A stretch of 64,000 nucleotides of DNA from Actinomadura citrea (GCF_013409045.1 NZ_JACCBT010000001.1:1240001-1304000); one strand, 5' to 3'. Positions 26,428 through 34,915 are shown, counted from the first letter of the stretch. Numbers and translations: made by a program. The notes: generated by a model not told the origin, from the sequence alone.

Positions 26428-27651
26428 CTACGCCGCGCCGTCGATCCTGTCCGCGAAGATCGTGGCCGCTTCGGCGAGCTGCTCGTTGACGACGTGCGCG
26501 TAGACCCGAAGCGTGATGGCGGGGTCAGCGTGCCCGAGCCGAGCGGCGACGACGTGGACGGGAACGCCCGCCAGGAGCAGAGTCGTCGCGTGGACGTGGC
26601 GGAGGTCGTGAAGCCTTGCGTGCGGGAGAGGCGTAATGCCGTCCGCCGCGTTGTGCTCTTTGATCAGCGTGGCCATGAGGGACGAGACCGTGTCGGGGTG
26701 CACCGGCTCACCCCACCCCGTGGCGAACACGTGACCGTCCTCGGTGCCTTTCCAGAACTCGCCCGCCTTGAGCTTGTCGGCGAGCTGGCGCTTCCGATGG
26801 GCGTTGAGGACGCCGACCGTGCCGGGGTCGAGGCTTACGACGCGAGACCGGCCGCTCTTGGTCGTCCCCTCGATGCGCTCGCCGGCGACGAACCCCACCG
26901 AGCCCTTGATATGGATCGAGCCCCCGTCGAGGTCGACGTCCGGCCACCGCAGGTTGAGCAGCTCACCGCGCCGAGCACCGGTGTAGGCGGCCAGGTGGAA
27001 GAAGGCCGACAGCCGATGGCCCTCAACGGAGACGAGGAAGGTCCGGAGCTGCGCAGGCGTCCAGACCTTCCCCGGCTCACCGTGATGCAGCCGAGGGCGC
27101 TTCGCGCGCTCGGTGGGGTTGGACGCGATTAGCTCATCAACCCGGACAGCGTCACCGAACGCCTTCCGAAGCACCGAGTGCACGTGCGCGACCGTCCGAG
27201 GCGAGAGCCCCGCACCCTTTCGACCTCCCACGGTGACGAGGTCGCGGTAGAGCTTGGTGATCTGGCCGGGCCGGACGGCCTGGAGCCGCAAGCCGCCGAT
27301 GTTGGGCCGGACGTGCCGGTCGATCAGATAGCGGTAGTTGGCCAGGGTCTTGGGCTTGATCTCGACCGCGTGAGCGTCGAGCCACTCGTCCAGGTACTCG
27401 CCCAAGGTGATGGCGTTGCGGTCGATGTACTCGCCCCGCCGTGCCCTCACACGCGCCTCGTCGCGCGCTTCCTTGGCGGCGTCTTCGGTCGGGAAGCCAC
27501 CAACCCATTTGGGTTTCGAGATGCCGGTTTCGGGATCCGTGACGCGGATGACATAGGACCAGGTCTTGCCGCGCTTCATCACTCCGTCGCGGAGCTTGGA
27601 CCTGCCGGGCCTGCGCGGCTCTTCGGGGTTGGCGAGAGCGGTCTTGGTCAT
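26428..27651 (-). CDS. int: Tyrosine site-specific integrase of ICE2
   Basis: A 407-aa tyrosine recombinase. The N-terminal arm-binding domain is at about 20-80, the core-binding domain at about 85-185, and the catalytic domain carries Arg in GARRGEL (about 227), LHDLRHVH (about 347-354), LGH (372-374) and Tyr384 in RVYAHV. All catalytic residues are present. The ATG at 27651 overlaps the xis stop (TGATG); the frame runs on to 27846 but that part is the xis region. The C-terminus faces the tRNA 60 nt from attL, the usual order. Confidence 0.95.
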   Translation of the reverse strand: MTKTALANPEEPRRPGRSKLRDGVMKRGKTWSYVIRVTDPETGISKPKWVGGFPTEDAAKEARDEARVRARRGEYIDRNAITLGEYLDEWLDAHAVEIKPKTLANYRYLIDRHVRPNIGGLRLQAVRPGQITKLYRDLVTVGGRKGAGLSPRTVAHVHSVLRKAFGDAVRVDELIASNPTERAKRPRLHHGEPGKVWTPAQLRTFLVSVEGHRLSAFFHLAAYTGARRGELLNLRWPDVDLDGGSIHIKGSVGFVAGERIEGTTKSGRSRVVSLDPGTVGVLNAHRKRQLADKLKAGEFWKGTEDGHVFATGWGEPVHPDTVSSLMATLIKEHNAADGITPLPHARLHDLRHVHATTLLLAGVPVHVVAARLGHADPAITLRVYAHVVNEQLAEAATIFADRIDGAA

Positions 27652-27830
27652 CAGGCCGCCTCTTCCATCAGGGCGTTGACGTAGTCGTTCAGGGCGTTGA
27701 GCGGGATGCGCCGCGCACCGTCGATGCGGATGGAGCGAACGGCGCCGGAGGCCAGGAGTTCGTAGAGCTTGCTGCGGGAGATCGCCAGGGCTTTGGCCGC
27801 TTCGGGGACGGTCAGCAGGAGCTTGGGCAC
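27651..27830 (-). CDS. xis: Excisionase (Xis), helix-turn-helix
   Basis: A 59-aa winged-helix protein: LLLTVPEAAKALAISRSKLY, then LLASGAVRSIRI and a C-terminal RRIPLNALNDYVNAL. This is a short HTH_17 excisionase. It starts with GTG at 27830, with GGAG 8 nt upstream, inside the end of rep (19-nt overlap), and its TGA overlaps the int ATG. It would direct excision with Int by binding near attL/attR. Confidence 0.87.
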   Translation of the reverse strand: MPKLLLTVPEAAKALAISRSKLYELLASGAVRSIRIDGARRIPLNALNDYVNALMEEAA

Positions 27831-29236
27831 GCGAAACTCCGTTCATCGGTGGTGAGGGCCGGCATGGGCTTGCCGGTGAGTGCGGCGGTGAGGAGCGCTT
27901 CGCCGGGGGTCATACCTTGGCCGAGGTAGCGCCAGTGAGCGACGACCAGGACCTGGTCGTCGTCGAAGGGGATGCGGCCGGTGGTGGGTTCGTCGTGTTG
28001 GTGCTGGTTGTGCTGGATGCGGGCTTGGCGGAGTGCGCCGAGGGTGGTGGAGTAGCGGCGGGATTTGGTGGAGAAGTGGCCGCGGAAGCCGAGCATGTGA
28101 GCCCACTCGGCCAGCCGCAGCCCCGCGAACTCCTCCAGCGCTCCCAGGCGGAGACACTCGGCGATGAGTCGCCGGGCGTGGCCGCTGACGGGTAGGTCGG
28201 TGAGTTCGTCGGTGGGGCGTATGCGGCGGTCGAGGGTGCCGACGCATTCGGCGGCTTTGGTGGCGTACTTGGCGATGTAGCCCGCCACGGCGGTATCGGT
28301 GAGTTCCCCCGTGGTGGTGATCGGCCGGACGTCGACCTGTGAGCCCCACGCATGCGTCAGGGCCGGGACGTCACCGGCCGCTGGACTCGACACCGTCACC
28401 GCTCCAACCGAGTGATCCACGGCCGCTTTGAGGAGGTCGAGGGTTGCCCAGGCGGGCGGTTGGGCGTCAGGGCCGCCGGGACCGTCCAGCCGAATCACGG
28501 CGTGGAAGTGGACCAGGCCGCGCCGCTGGTATTCGGCGACTTTGGCGAACGAGACCGTGAGCACGTCCCGCAGGTCGGAGACTCGGAGGCCTGCCGACCG
28601 GGCGACGTACCGCCGGAAGGCCAGAGCGAACCGGCGCCACAGCTCAGGAGCGTGCGCGTTCCACAACACCGCGCCCGCGTAGTCGAAGCAGTCCGGGCAG
28701 ATCGGTTGCCCGAGGCGCGGGTCATCGTCGCCGTGTCGGATGGTGCAGGAGACGGGCCGCCCGTGCGGACACGTGCCGCCGTCGCGCCGGGGGCGGCAGG
28801 CGACCACACCGCCGGCTTTGCCGGTGCGGCGGGAGTGGACGGGCCCGAATGAGGGTGCGGTGAGGGTGACGAACGCCGCCGGGTGAGTGCTGACGGTGTC
28901 GGGGACGCCCTTGCCGCCGACCAGTCCCGCGCGGACGAGTTGGTAGGTGTCGGCGCGGTAGGTCTCGGCGCACGCCGGGCACCGGGACGCGCGCCGGGTT
29001 TTGCACGCCACCCGGAGTGTTCCGCCGGGTTCTTGGGCGGTGGAGTAGTGGCGGAGGATCTCGGCGGTTTGGGGGTCGAGGTGGGTGACGCGGCCGCGGA
29101 GGTGGACGGGTTGGGCGCAGCCGCCGGTGGAGTGCGCGCGGCGTGCCCAGGCGCGGAAGTCGGCGCGGTTGTACCGGGCGGCCATGTCACGCGCGGCCAC
29201 ACCGTTAATGAGCGGAGCCGGGGCGAGATCGGGCAC
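27812..29236 (-). CDS. repSA: Rolling-circle replication initiator (RepSA-like)
   Basis: A 474-aa initiator. It has a zinc cluster at about 86-89 (CPAC) and more Cys pairs near 155-183 (CPHGRPVSC, CPDC), the FVTLTAPSFG strand motif, the HUH motif in GLVHFHAVIRLDG (His 243 and 245), and the Tyr helix AGYIAKYATKAAE at about 317-329. It matches the pSAM2 RepSA family better than the ICE1 initiator does. GTG start at 29236. It precedes xis and int in a coupled operon that would let one promoter raise replication and excision together. Confidence 0.9.
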   Translation of the reverse strand: MPDLAPAPLINGVAARDMAARYNRADFRAWARRAHSTGGCAQPVHLRGRVTHLDPQTAEILRHYSTAQEPGGTLRVACKTRRASRCPACAETYRADTYQLVRAGLVGGKGVPDTVSTHPAAFVTLTAPSFGPVHSRRTGKAGGVVACRPRRDGGTCPHGRPVSCTIRHGDDDPRLGQPICPDCFDYAGAVLWNAHAPELWRRFALAFRRYVARSAGLRVSDLRDVLTVSFAKVAEYQRRGLVHFHAVIRLDGPGGPDAQPPAWATLDLLKAAVDHSVGAVTVSSPAAGDVPALTHAWGSQVDVRPITTTGELTDTAVAGYIAKYATKAAECVGTLDRRIRPTDELTDLPVSGHARRLIAECLRLGALEEFAGLRLAEWAHMLGFRGHFSTKSRRYSTTLGALRQARIQHNQHQHDEPTTGRIPFDDDQVLVVAHWRYLGQGMTPGEALLTAALTGKPMPALTTDERSFACPSSC

Positions 29237-29329
29237 GATGAACGGGTCTCCTGCCTGTCTGTGGGATGGGCGGGTGATGGGCCCGGTGTGGCCGCACTTG
29301 CTTGCCGGCGACGGCGGCCACGCCGGGGA

Positions 29330-29485
29330 CTACAAGGCCGACACCAGTAGCGAGAGCGCGTCGGCGAGCAGGGCCAGGCCCTCGAAGACAGCGCGGATGG
29401 CCTGCGCGGCGGATCCGGGGTGCCGGAGGGCGAACAGGCCCAAGACCAGCCAGAAGCAGGCGAAGGCGCAGCGGCGCAGGAACAT
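29330..29485 (-). CDS. Small one-helix ICE membrane protein
   Basis: A 51-aa protein beginning MFLRRCAFACFWLVLGLFAL: a short basic start and one hydrophobic helix, then an amphipathic C-terminal helix (FEGLALLADALSLLVSAL). Comparable tiny membrane proteins precede rep in many AICEs. The role is unknown. It sits between the zinc-ribbon gene and rep on the same strand. Confidence 0.65.
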   Translation of the reverse strand: MFLRRCAFACFWLVLGLFALRHPGSAAQAIRAVFEGLALLADALSLLVSAL

Positions 29486-29499
29486 CGGGTGCCCTTCTG

Positions 29500-29640
29500 T
29501 CAGGTGTGGCCGTGGCCGTTGCAGTCGGGGCAGGTGGACCCGTCGGAGGCGACCCCGCCCCCGCCGCAGGTCCCGCACACCCAGCCCACGACCGACCGGG
29601 CGAGCGGGCTGTAGGGTGCCGGGTGCTGGTCGGCGGTCAT
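29500..29640 (-). CDS. Small zinc-ribbon protein
   Basis: A 46-aa protein with two CxxC pairs (VCGTCGGGG and CPDCNGHGH), the spacing of a DnaJ-type zinc ribbon. Its ATG overlaps the upstream stop (TGATG at 29642-29638), and the 51-aa membrane protein gene follows 14 nt later. The function is unknown. It resembles the ICE1 zinc-ribbon product (7843-8019) in type but not in detailed sequence. Confidence 0.7.
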   Translation of the reverse strand: MTADQHPAPYSPLARSVVGWVCGTCGGGGVASDGSTCPDCNGHGHT

Positions 29641-30050
29641 CAGGCCGCCCGTCCCTCGTCGCCGTCCTGTTCGGGGTCGAGGCGGATGTTGTGGCGGTAG
29701 CTGGTGTAGGCGTCGTATTCGTCGTGCCGCCGCTGGGGGACGTGGACGATGCCGTAGGTGATGCGGCCGAAAGTCCTTTCGGCGCTGTAGTGGCCGCCTT
29801 CAGAGCGGTTGTCGGTGACTTCGGCGCTGAGCAGCGCGGCGACCTGGTCGACCATGGCGACCGCCGCGGCCTCGTCTTTGGAGCGGGTGTAGACGTTGTA
29901 CTCCCTGCCGTACTCGTTGACCGGGACGGCGGGGTTGGCCTCCAGGAAGTCGGCCAGGGCGCGCAGGCCGGTGATGGTCTGGTGGCGGGCGAACAGGTCA
30001 CCGGGAACGAGCAGGGAAGTCTGGCCGGTCAGTTCGGTGGACGAGGTCAT
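29640..30050 (-). CDS. ICE protein of unknown function
   Basis: A 136-aa protein with the pattern LVPGDLFARHQTITGLRALADFL near the start, a central NEYGREYNVYTRSKDEAAAVAMV, and a beta-rich end (FGRITYGIVHVPQRRHDEYDA). No domain is recognised. The ATG has GGAGGA upstream. It lies in the minus-strand backbone operon between DUF2637 and rep, a place where AICEs usually carry one or two conserved small proteins. Confidence 0.75.
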   Translation of the reverse strand: MTSSTELTGQTSLLVPGDLFARHQTITGLRALADFLEANPAVPVNEYGREYNVYTRSKDEAAAVAMVDQVAALLSAEVTDNRSEGGHYSAERTFGRITYGIVHVPQRRHDEYDAYTSYRHNIRLDPEQDGDEGRAA

Positions 30051-30068
30051 GGCGGGTTCCTCCAGTGC

Positions 30069-30935
30069 TCAGGAGACGGATGCGGTTGCGTGGGGCTGGT
30101 CGGTGCGGAGCTGGCGGAGCAGGTCTGAGGCGAGTTGGTTGGAGACGCCGAGCCGGGCGCGCAGCGCGTCACGAGTGATCGGCCGCCCGTGGCGGTCTTC
30201 GTGTTCGGTGGCGACGCGGCGCGCGAAGTCGACCAGGGGAGCCGCCGGAGCGGGAGCAGGTGAGGGCACCGCGGTTTCTTCGGCGGCCGGGGCCGGGGCC
30301 GGGGTCGGGACGGGGACGGGGACGGGGACGGGGATGAAGGTCTGGCCGTCCTGCTCGTCGCGGTCACGGTCGCGGGGTTCGTCCTGGGCAGCGGGGACGG
30401 CAGCAGCGGCGACGGTGGGGTGTTCGTCCTCCCACACCACCCTCGGGGACGACGCCGAGGACGAGCCGGACGGGGACGCGGACGAGACGACCGGGGCGGG
30501 GCCGGGACGGCCAAAGGACTCGGGGACGGGCGAGGTGTGCGCCGCCGCCGGGGTGCTGGCCTTTCGGCGCTCCAGCATGGAGACCGCGACCAGGAACGCG
30601 CCCGCAGGAGTCCCTGCGGTAATCCAGCCCCAGACCGAGGGATCGGCCTGCGCGAGGTTGGCGGCCAGCGACAGCAGGATCCCGCCGACCAGGACCACGG
30701 TCGGCCACGTCAGCCGCCCGGTGTCTCGGCCGGTGTTCTTGTCCCTCTGGCGTTCTGCGGCGGCCATGACGCAGGTCAGGTCGATGCAGACCGCGATGGC
30801 CCAGGCCATCCACCCGCGCTGCCCGTGCTCGGTCGCGGTGTCGCGGATGTGAGTGAACGACCCGGCCGCCGCAATCGTGGCCAGGACGACGACCGGTGCG
30901 GAGTCGACCACCGCCCCGGCAAGCCTCCGCATCAC
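30069..30935 (-). CDS. DUF2637 membrane protein with C-terminal winged-helix-like tail
   Basis: A 288-aa protein. Four hydrophobic helices fill the first 125 residues, with the DUF2637 signature FTHIRDTATEHGQRGWMAW and IDLTCVMAAAERQRDK. A long Pro/Ala/Ser/Val linker (about 130-235) leads to a C-terminal helical segment (LRARLGVSNQLASDLLRQL) that looks like a small HTH. Members of this family occur on many conjugative actinomycete elements and may take part in spread between mycelia; this is not proven. The ATG overlaps the upstream stop (ATGA). Confidence 0.82.
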   Translation of the reverse strand: MMRRLAGAVVDSAPVVVLATIAAAGSFTHIRDTATEHGQRGWMAWAIAVCIDLTCVMAAAERQRDKNTGRDTGRLTWPTVVLVGGILLSLAANLAQADPSVWGWITAGTPAGAFLVAVSMLERRKASTPAAAHTSPVPESFGRPGPAPVVSSASPSGSSSASSPRVVWEDEHPTVAAAAVPAAQDEPRDRDRDEQDGQTFIPVPVPVPVPTPAPAPAAEETAVPSPAPAPAAPLVDFARRVATEHEDRHGRPITRDALRARLGVSNQLASDLLRQLRTDQPHATASVS

Positions 30936-31279
30936 GCCGCCCGCCGGTTGGTGACGAGCGCGAGCAGGGCGACCAGTTCGGCATCACAGATGTGCGCGGC
31001 GGCCCAGGCGTCGACCTCGCCGGGCCGGGACGAGGTAAACGACTCGGTGCAGGAGCCACAGACCGCGACGTCCACGCTCCGCAGCTCGTCCCACACAACG
31101 CGCACCGGCCGGCGGCTCGACGAGGACGAGACGGCGGACGGCCGGGACGATGCCGGGGCCGAGGCGGACAGGACGGGGACGGGCCGAGGACGAACGGAGA
31201 GGACGCGGGTAGCCACGAGAGCCTCCAGGACCGGATTCGGACATGGGTCGGGTAGGGACGTGGCGTGATCAGGGCTCAC
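30932..31279 (-). CDS. ICE protein of unknown function with CxxC motif
   Basis: A 115-aa protein. The first half is Ser/Pro/Arg-rich and probably disordered; the second half contains VAVCGSCTESF and AAHICDAELVALLALV, giving a possible CxxC...C metal or redox site. It is coupled to DUF2637 by a 4-nt overlap and lies 28 nt downstream of the ftsK stop. GTG start at 31279. No function is recognised. Confidence 0.65.
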   Translation of the reverse strand: MSPDHATSLPDPCPNPVLEALVATRVLSVRPRPVPVLSASAPASSRPSAVSSSSSRRPVRVVWDELRSVDVAVCGSCTESFTSSRPGEVDAWAAAHICDAELVALLALVTNRRAA

Positions 31280-31307
31280 GCCGAGCGGAGAAGATGAGGG
31301 GAGGTGT

Positions 31308-32648
31308 CTAGGCAGCGGGGCGGACGGCCGGGGCGGAGCCGACGAGGGTCTCCCAGTCCGGGGTCAGGTGCGTGTAGTCGCGTGCGGCCTGTTCGGCCTC
31401 GTGTTCGGGGACGTAGACCGAGCGGGCTCGGTGCCATGAGCCGTCTTGTCCGGCGACGATGCACACGCCCGGGGTCTCGGCCGGGATGGCGCGGGCGGCG
31501 TCCAGGGCGGCGGGGTCGAGGTCGCCGAGCGCCATGTTTGCCGTCTCCGGGTCGTTGACCCGGTGGCACACCCGCCCCGACAACTGGGCCCGCAGCGCGG
31601 TCACGCCAGGTCCCAGGTCGGAGCCGACGCGTTGCCCGCACACGACCAGGTAGACCGCGAACGCCCGCCCGAGCTGTGCCACCCGCAGGAGCGCGGTAGC
31701 AGTCTTGGCCACCTCGTCCTTCTCGCTCTTGTCGGCCATGAGGAACAGTTCGGCGACCTCGTCCACCAGGACCACGATGGGCATCGGCCGCAGACCCTCC
31801 GGCAGCGTCCACACGTTGCGCGCACCAAAGGCGCGGCAGGTGGCCATGCGGTCCTCGACCTCGACCACGAGGTCGACCAGCAGGTCGACCGACTCTTTGC
31901 GGGTGGTCGCCAAGGCCGAGAGTCGAGGCGCGTAAGGGGTGAACTCGACGCCGCCCTTGAGGTCGAAGCCGACCAGGGCGACCGGTTGCGGAGCCAGGCC
32001 CTTGAGCAGGGCGTTGGCCAGGTTGGACTTACCGGACTGAGTTGCGCCGACGTTGAGCCAGTGCGGCACCGTCCGGAAGTCGATCACCCAGTCCCGGCCG
32101 TTCTCCAGCTTCCCGGGACGCACCGTCAGCAGCTCACCGGTTTCCGGCACGGTCGCCACCTCGACCAGAGGGTCACGCATCGTGGCCCACAGCGTCACCG
32201 AGCCCGGCCGCACGTCGACCACCCGGACCGAGTGGACGCGCCAGGCGTGCGCGATCCCCTCCGCGGCTTTCTCGTAGTCGGCGGGGACCTGCCCGTCGTG
32301 CAGCCGCAGCCGCATCCGCCACCCCAGCCGGGTAGGCCGCAGCAGCCCGAGGCGGGGCGAGCGCTCGACGTCGACCCGCCGCACCCGCCGCTTGTGCTCG
32401 ACCACCGTCGCCGCCGAGCGCGAAGCGAGCCCCACCACGGGGATAGCGTCCAGGGTGAGCCGGAACCGCCGCCGGTTGCGGGTCAGCTTGCACCCGGACG
32501 CGACGTGATGCCACGTCAGGTACACCAGCACCGCCCGGAGCGGGAAGCCCACGCCGTACCAGAACGACACCGGGTGGAACCGGCGCCAGGCCCAGAGCCC
32601 GGCCGCCGCAGCGGCCAGGACCCCGAGCACCAGGACGAAGTCAGTCAT
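31308..32648 (-). CDS. FtsK/SpoIIIE-type DNA translocase (TraB-like)
   Basis: A 446-aa membrane-anchored translocase with an N-terminal hydrophobic helix (FVLVLGVLAAAAAGLWAW) and a second near 35-48. Walker A is GATQSGKS at 201-208 and Walker B VVLVDEVAEL at about 290. The ATG at 32648 starts the first membrane helix; the longer frame to 33104 belongs to the neighbouring gene region. It is expected to transfer the excised double-stranded element between cells. It is only distantly similar to the ICE1 translocase. Confidence 0.9.
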   Translation of the reverse strand: MTDFVLVLGVLAAAAAGLWAWRRFHPVSFWYGVGFPLRAVLVYLTWHHVASGCKLTRNRRRFRLTLDAIPVVGLASRSAATVVEHKRRVRRVDVERSPRLGLLRPTRLGWRMRLRLHDGQVPADYEKAAEGIAHAWRVHSVRVVDVRPGSVTLWATMRDPLVEVATVPETGELLTVRPGKLENGRDWVIDFRTVPHWLNVGATQSGKSNLANALLKGLAPQPVALVGFDLKGGVEFTPYAPRLSALATTRKESVDLLVDLVVEVEDRMATCRAFGARNVWTLPEGLRPMPIVVLVDEVAELFLMADKSEKDEVAKTATALLRVAQLGRAFAVYLVVCGQRVGSDLGPGVTALRAQLSGRVCHRVNDPETANMALGDLDPAALDAARAIPAETPGVCIVAGQDGSWHRARSVYVPEHEAEQAARDYTHLTPDWETLVGSAPAVRPAA

Positions 32649-32662
32649 GACGGCGACCCCGT

Positions 32663-33010
32663 TCAGGCCACGCCCGCCGGAGCCGACCCCGAGGAGACGG
32701 GGACGACGCGGGTAGCGCGGAAGGCGACGCCCCACCGCTTCTCGCCGCCGAGAACCGCCTCCCAGGGGAAGGCGACCAGCCCGACCGGCGTGACGACCTC
32801 CCCGATCGTGACCGACTGGTCGCCGGTCACCGCGACGTTGAGCAGGTCGACCCGCCCCATGGCGTCGGCGGCAGACAGGCCGACCGTGAACACCGTCTGT
32901 CCGTCGCGGTCCACCTTGACCTCGCCGGTTTCCTGGTTGAGCACCTTGGGACGCGGCGCGGACACGCACACGAAGGTGAGGGTGGAGACGTCGACAGGAA
33001 TGTTGCGCAT
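32663..33010 (-). CDS. Small regulatory ICE protein (SCO3933-like family)
   Basis: A 115-aa protein beginning MRNIPVDVSTLTFVCV, with RPKVLNQETGEVKVDRDGQTVFTVGL and a C-terminal GVAFRATRVVPV. This matches a small family found directly upstream of ftsK-like genes in many actinomycete elements and often labelled SCO3933 family regulatory protein. The actual function is unproven; the fold looks like a small beta-barrel. It is the first gene of the minus-strand backbone operon, after about 315 nt of regulatory DNA. Confidence 0.75.
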   Translation of the reverse strand: MRNIPVDVSTLTFVCVSAPRPKVLNQETGEVKVDRDGQTVFTVGLSAADAMGRVDLLNVAVTGDQSVTIGEVVTPVGLVAFPWEAVLGGEKRWGVAFRATRVVPVSSGSAPAGVA

Positions 33011-33146
33011 GCTGAGTACACCTCTCGTCTGCCTGCTGAACAGGCGTTACGGACCGAAGGGAGCACACGCCATCAGGACGAACGAGGTAGCATCGAAGCG
33101 CCAACTAGGGTGCTAACCGCATCCGGGCCTGGGCGGGTCTCCCGCT

Positions 33147-33170
33147 CAGGCCACTTTCATTAGTGGCCTG
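33147..33170. terminator. Hairpin, possible terminator
   Basis: CAGGCCACT and AGTGGCCTG form a 9-bp stem with a 6-nt loop, followed on the plus strand by TTTCG. It lies between the divergent-facing ends of the backbone operon promoter region and the XRE gene, whose transcript (minus strand) runs into it. Confidence 0.55.
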
Positions 33171-33213
33171 TTTCGCCGTCCAAGAGCGGCCTTTCCGCCC
33201 CTGAAACGCGAAG

Positions 33214-33271
33214 AGCGTTCGTGTTGGGCCTTCACCTCCATCAGGAGTGCTTCAGCGTCAACACGAACGCT
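33214..33271. repeat. 13-bp perfect inverted repeat with inner stem
   Basis: AGCGTTCGTGTTG (33214-33226) and CAACACGAACGCT (33259-33271) are exact complements 32 nt apart. The spacer holds a second inverted repeat, CTCC-ATCA-GGAG. This is too elaborate for a simple terminator and could be a transfer site (clt/oriT-like), a replication origin or a large operator. Confidence 0.55.
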
Positions 33272-33288
33272 ACCCGGTACTCAGAGTT

Positions 33289-33321
33289 TCTACTAGTACT
33301 TAGAGTACTAGAAGACGTACT
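33289..33321. promoter_or_regulatory. GTACTT-type palindrome downstream of XRE gene
   Basis: CTAGTACT-TAG-AGTACTAG is a perfect 8-bp inverted repeat, followed by another GTACTT about ten bases later. The GTACTT/AAGTAC hexamer recurs on the other side of the XRE gene at 34865-34915, suggesting a common binding protein. Confidence 0.5.
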
Positions 33322-33325
33322 TTTC

Positions 33326-34528
33326 CTACGCGCCCACCCTCTCGGCGAGTTCTCGCAGGTCAGAAGAGGGCGGATCCTGCATGGTCAGTAGATCGGACAC
33401 GACCTGGCGCACGACCCGATGGTTCCGTACCTGCTCCGGCGTGATCGACTCCGCCTCCAGCAGCGCCGCAACAGCCCCATCGACCTGCCGCCGCTGGGCG
33501 TGCGCACGCGCGAGGTCGACTTGCAGCCTTGCCCGGCGCTCGCGAGACAACGTCGAGGTATCGACTTCGCTCCCGGCCCGAAGGGCGTGGCCGGCGTCTC
33601 CCAGCTCTACCGCCACGGTGACCTCATGCAGGACAACGTTCGCCGGGCCGAACTCGGTGTTGTAGTCGTTGCGACCGCCTCCGAGACGTTCGGCGACCTC
33701 ACGAGCCCTCGCTAGATGCGCATATGCCACGTCAGCCTGATTGAGTCGCGCCGCGGCCATAGCCCGCTGCAACGTCAGCCCACCCCATAGGGACATGGCC
33801 TCCGGCTTGCCCTGGTCGACTAGGAACCACAATGCGTCAGTAGCCGTCCGGGCGTTCTCCTCGGCCTGGTCGAAGTGCCGCGCTCCCAGGAAGACGAACC
33901 CGAGCCGGAAGGAGCCGGCGGCCATCATCAGCGGATCACCCGCACGCTCGGCCGCAACGATGGCGCGGTCAGCGGCAATCCACGAGGCTTCTGGTTCGTT
34001 GAGCTTGGACAGGGCAGCCGAGCAGGCTTGATAGGTCGCCGCCAGTAGGTTGAACAGCTCTGCCCGCCGCTCCTCCGACGCCGACCGCACCGCGGTTTCC
34101 AGGGCAGGCACCAGGCCCCGGAGCAGGTCAGCCAGCTCTACATAGTGGCTTTCATGCGCCAGTTCCCAAGCCCGATCCACCCGCGGCTTGATCTCCGCCG
34201 TCGGCGGGACGGGAGCCGAGTGCAGCATGGCCCGAAGCGAGTGAGCACCCGACAACACCAGGCGCAGCCCGGCCGACCCCGGCATTTCCTCGCTTGACGC
34301 GGCGACAACCGGAGCTTCGGCCGCCAACTCCGAGAGCGGAAGCTCCAGCACCTCGGCGACCTTCTCCAAGACCGACATGCGGTCGACCTTGCGCACGCCG
34401 CGCTCCACCTGGGAGACCCAGGCTACGGACCGATCGATCAGCCGCGCCAGCTCAGGCTGAGACAGCCCTCGCCGCTTGCGCTCCTGAGCGATCCGTCGTC
34501 CGAGCGCCCTTTGATACTCAGTGCTCAC
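33326..34528 (-). CDS. XRE-family regulator with TPR-like domain (ICE2)
   Basis: A 400-aa regulator with an N-terminal XRE HTH at about 8-68 (RIAQERKRRGLSQPELARLIDRS, WVSQVERGVRKVDRMSVL) and an all-helical TPR-like C-terminal domain (RAWELAHESHYVELADLLRGL, NLLAATYQACSAALSKL). Such proteins bind DNA through the HTH and sense a partner through the TPR part. GTG start at 34528 overlaps the stop of the preceding gene. It occupies the same place relative to the small-gene cassette as the ICE1 regulator but belongs to a diverged branch. Confidence 0.85.
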   Translation of the reverse strand: MSTEYQRALGRRIAQERKRRGLSQPELARLIDRSVAWVSQVERGVRKVDRMSVLEKVAEVLELPLSELAAEAPVVAASSEEMPGSAGLRLVLSGAHSLRAMLHSAPVPPTAEIKPRVDRAWELAHESHYVELADLLRGLVPALETAVRSASEERRAELFNLLAATYQACSAALSKLNEPEASWIAADRAIVAAERAGDPLMMAAGSFRLGFVFLGARHFDQAEENARTATDALWFLVDQGKPEAMSLWGGLTLQRAMAAARLNQADVAYAHLARAREVAERLGGGRNDYNTEFGPANVVLHEVTVAVELGDAGHALRAGSEVDTSTLSRERRARLQVDLARAHAQRRQVDGAVAALLEAESITPEQVRNHRVVRQVVSDLLTMQDPPSSDLRELAERVGA

Positions 34529-34839
34529 CCTGTCGTTCCCTTGCCTACCTGTAGGCCCAACCAGTCGACCTCCACCGAGGCGAGCAGGTCATCACGGGCA
34601 CCGAGGAACCGCCGGACGTGGTCCTGCTCCTCGTGCGCGTCGAAGGCCGCCCGGTCCCGGTACAGCTCATAGAAGATCCTTTGCAGCGGCTGGCCGTCGA
34701 CCTTGTGCACCGCGTAGATCAGCGTGCCCGGCTCTTCCGTCTCGATCTTGCCGATCGTCTCGGAGACCAGCTGATCGAACCTACCGGCGCTCTCTTCGTC
34801 CTTGCAGGTGAACCGGACCATCAAGCCGAACATCGGCAC
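34525..34839 (-). CDS. Antibiotic biosynthesis monooxygenase-like (ABM fold) protein
   Basis: A 104-aa protein of the dimeric alpha-beta barrel type: FGLMVRFTCKDEESAGRF, then GTLIYAVHKVDG, then IFYELYRDRAAFDAHEEQDHVRRFL. This is the ABM/putative quinol monooxygenase pattern, with the H..F segment near the active site. The substrate is unknown. It is the first gene of a two-gene operon with the XRE regulator (GTGA overlap). In ICE1 the regulator's partner is instead a 2H phosphoesterase, so the partner gene differs between elements. Confidence 0.78.
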   Translation of the reverse strand: MPMFGLMVRFTCKDEESAGRFDQLVSETIGKIETEEPGTLIYAVHKVDGQPLQRIFYELYRDRAAFDAHEEQDHVRRFLGARDDLLASVEVDWLGLQVGKGTTG

Positions 34840-34864
34840 CCTCCTTCATCGCCTCTACGAGATC

Positions 34865-34915
34865 AGTACTTATTGTGCGGCGCAAGTACGCGAAGTGACT
34901 TGTACTTGAAGTACT
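34865..34915. promoter_or_regulatory. Cluster of GTACTT/AAGTAC operators in the divergent promoter region
   Basis: GTACTT at 34866 pairs with AAGTAC about 18 nt later, then comes GTACTTGAAGTAC, a perfect palindrome around a central base, and further partial copies. The array lies between the XRE/ABM operon and the divergent cassette. Autoregulation by the XRE protein, with control of the cassette, is the likely meaning. Confidence 0.55.
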
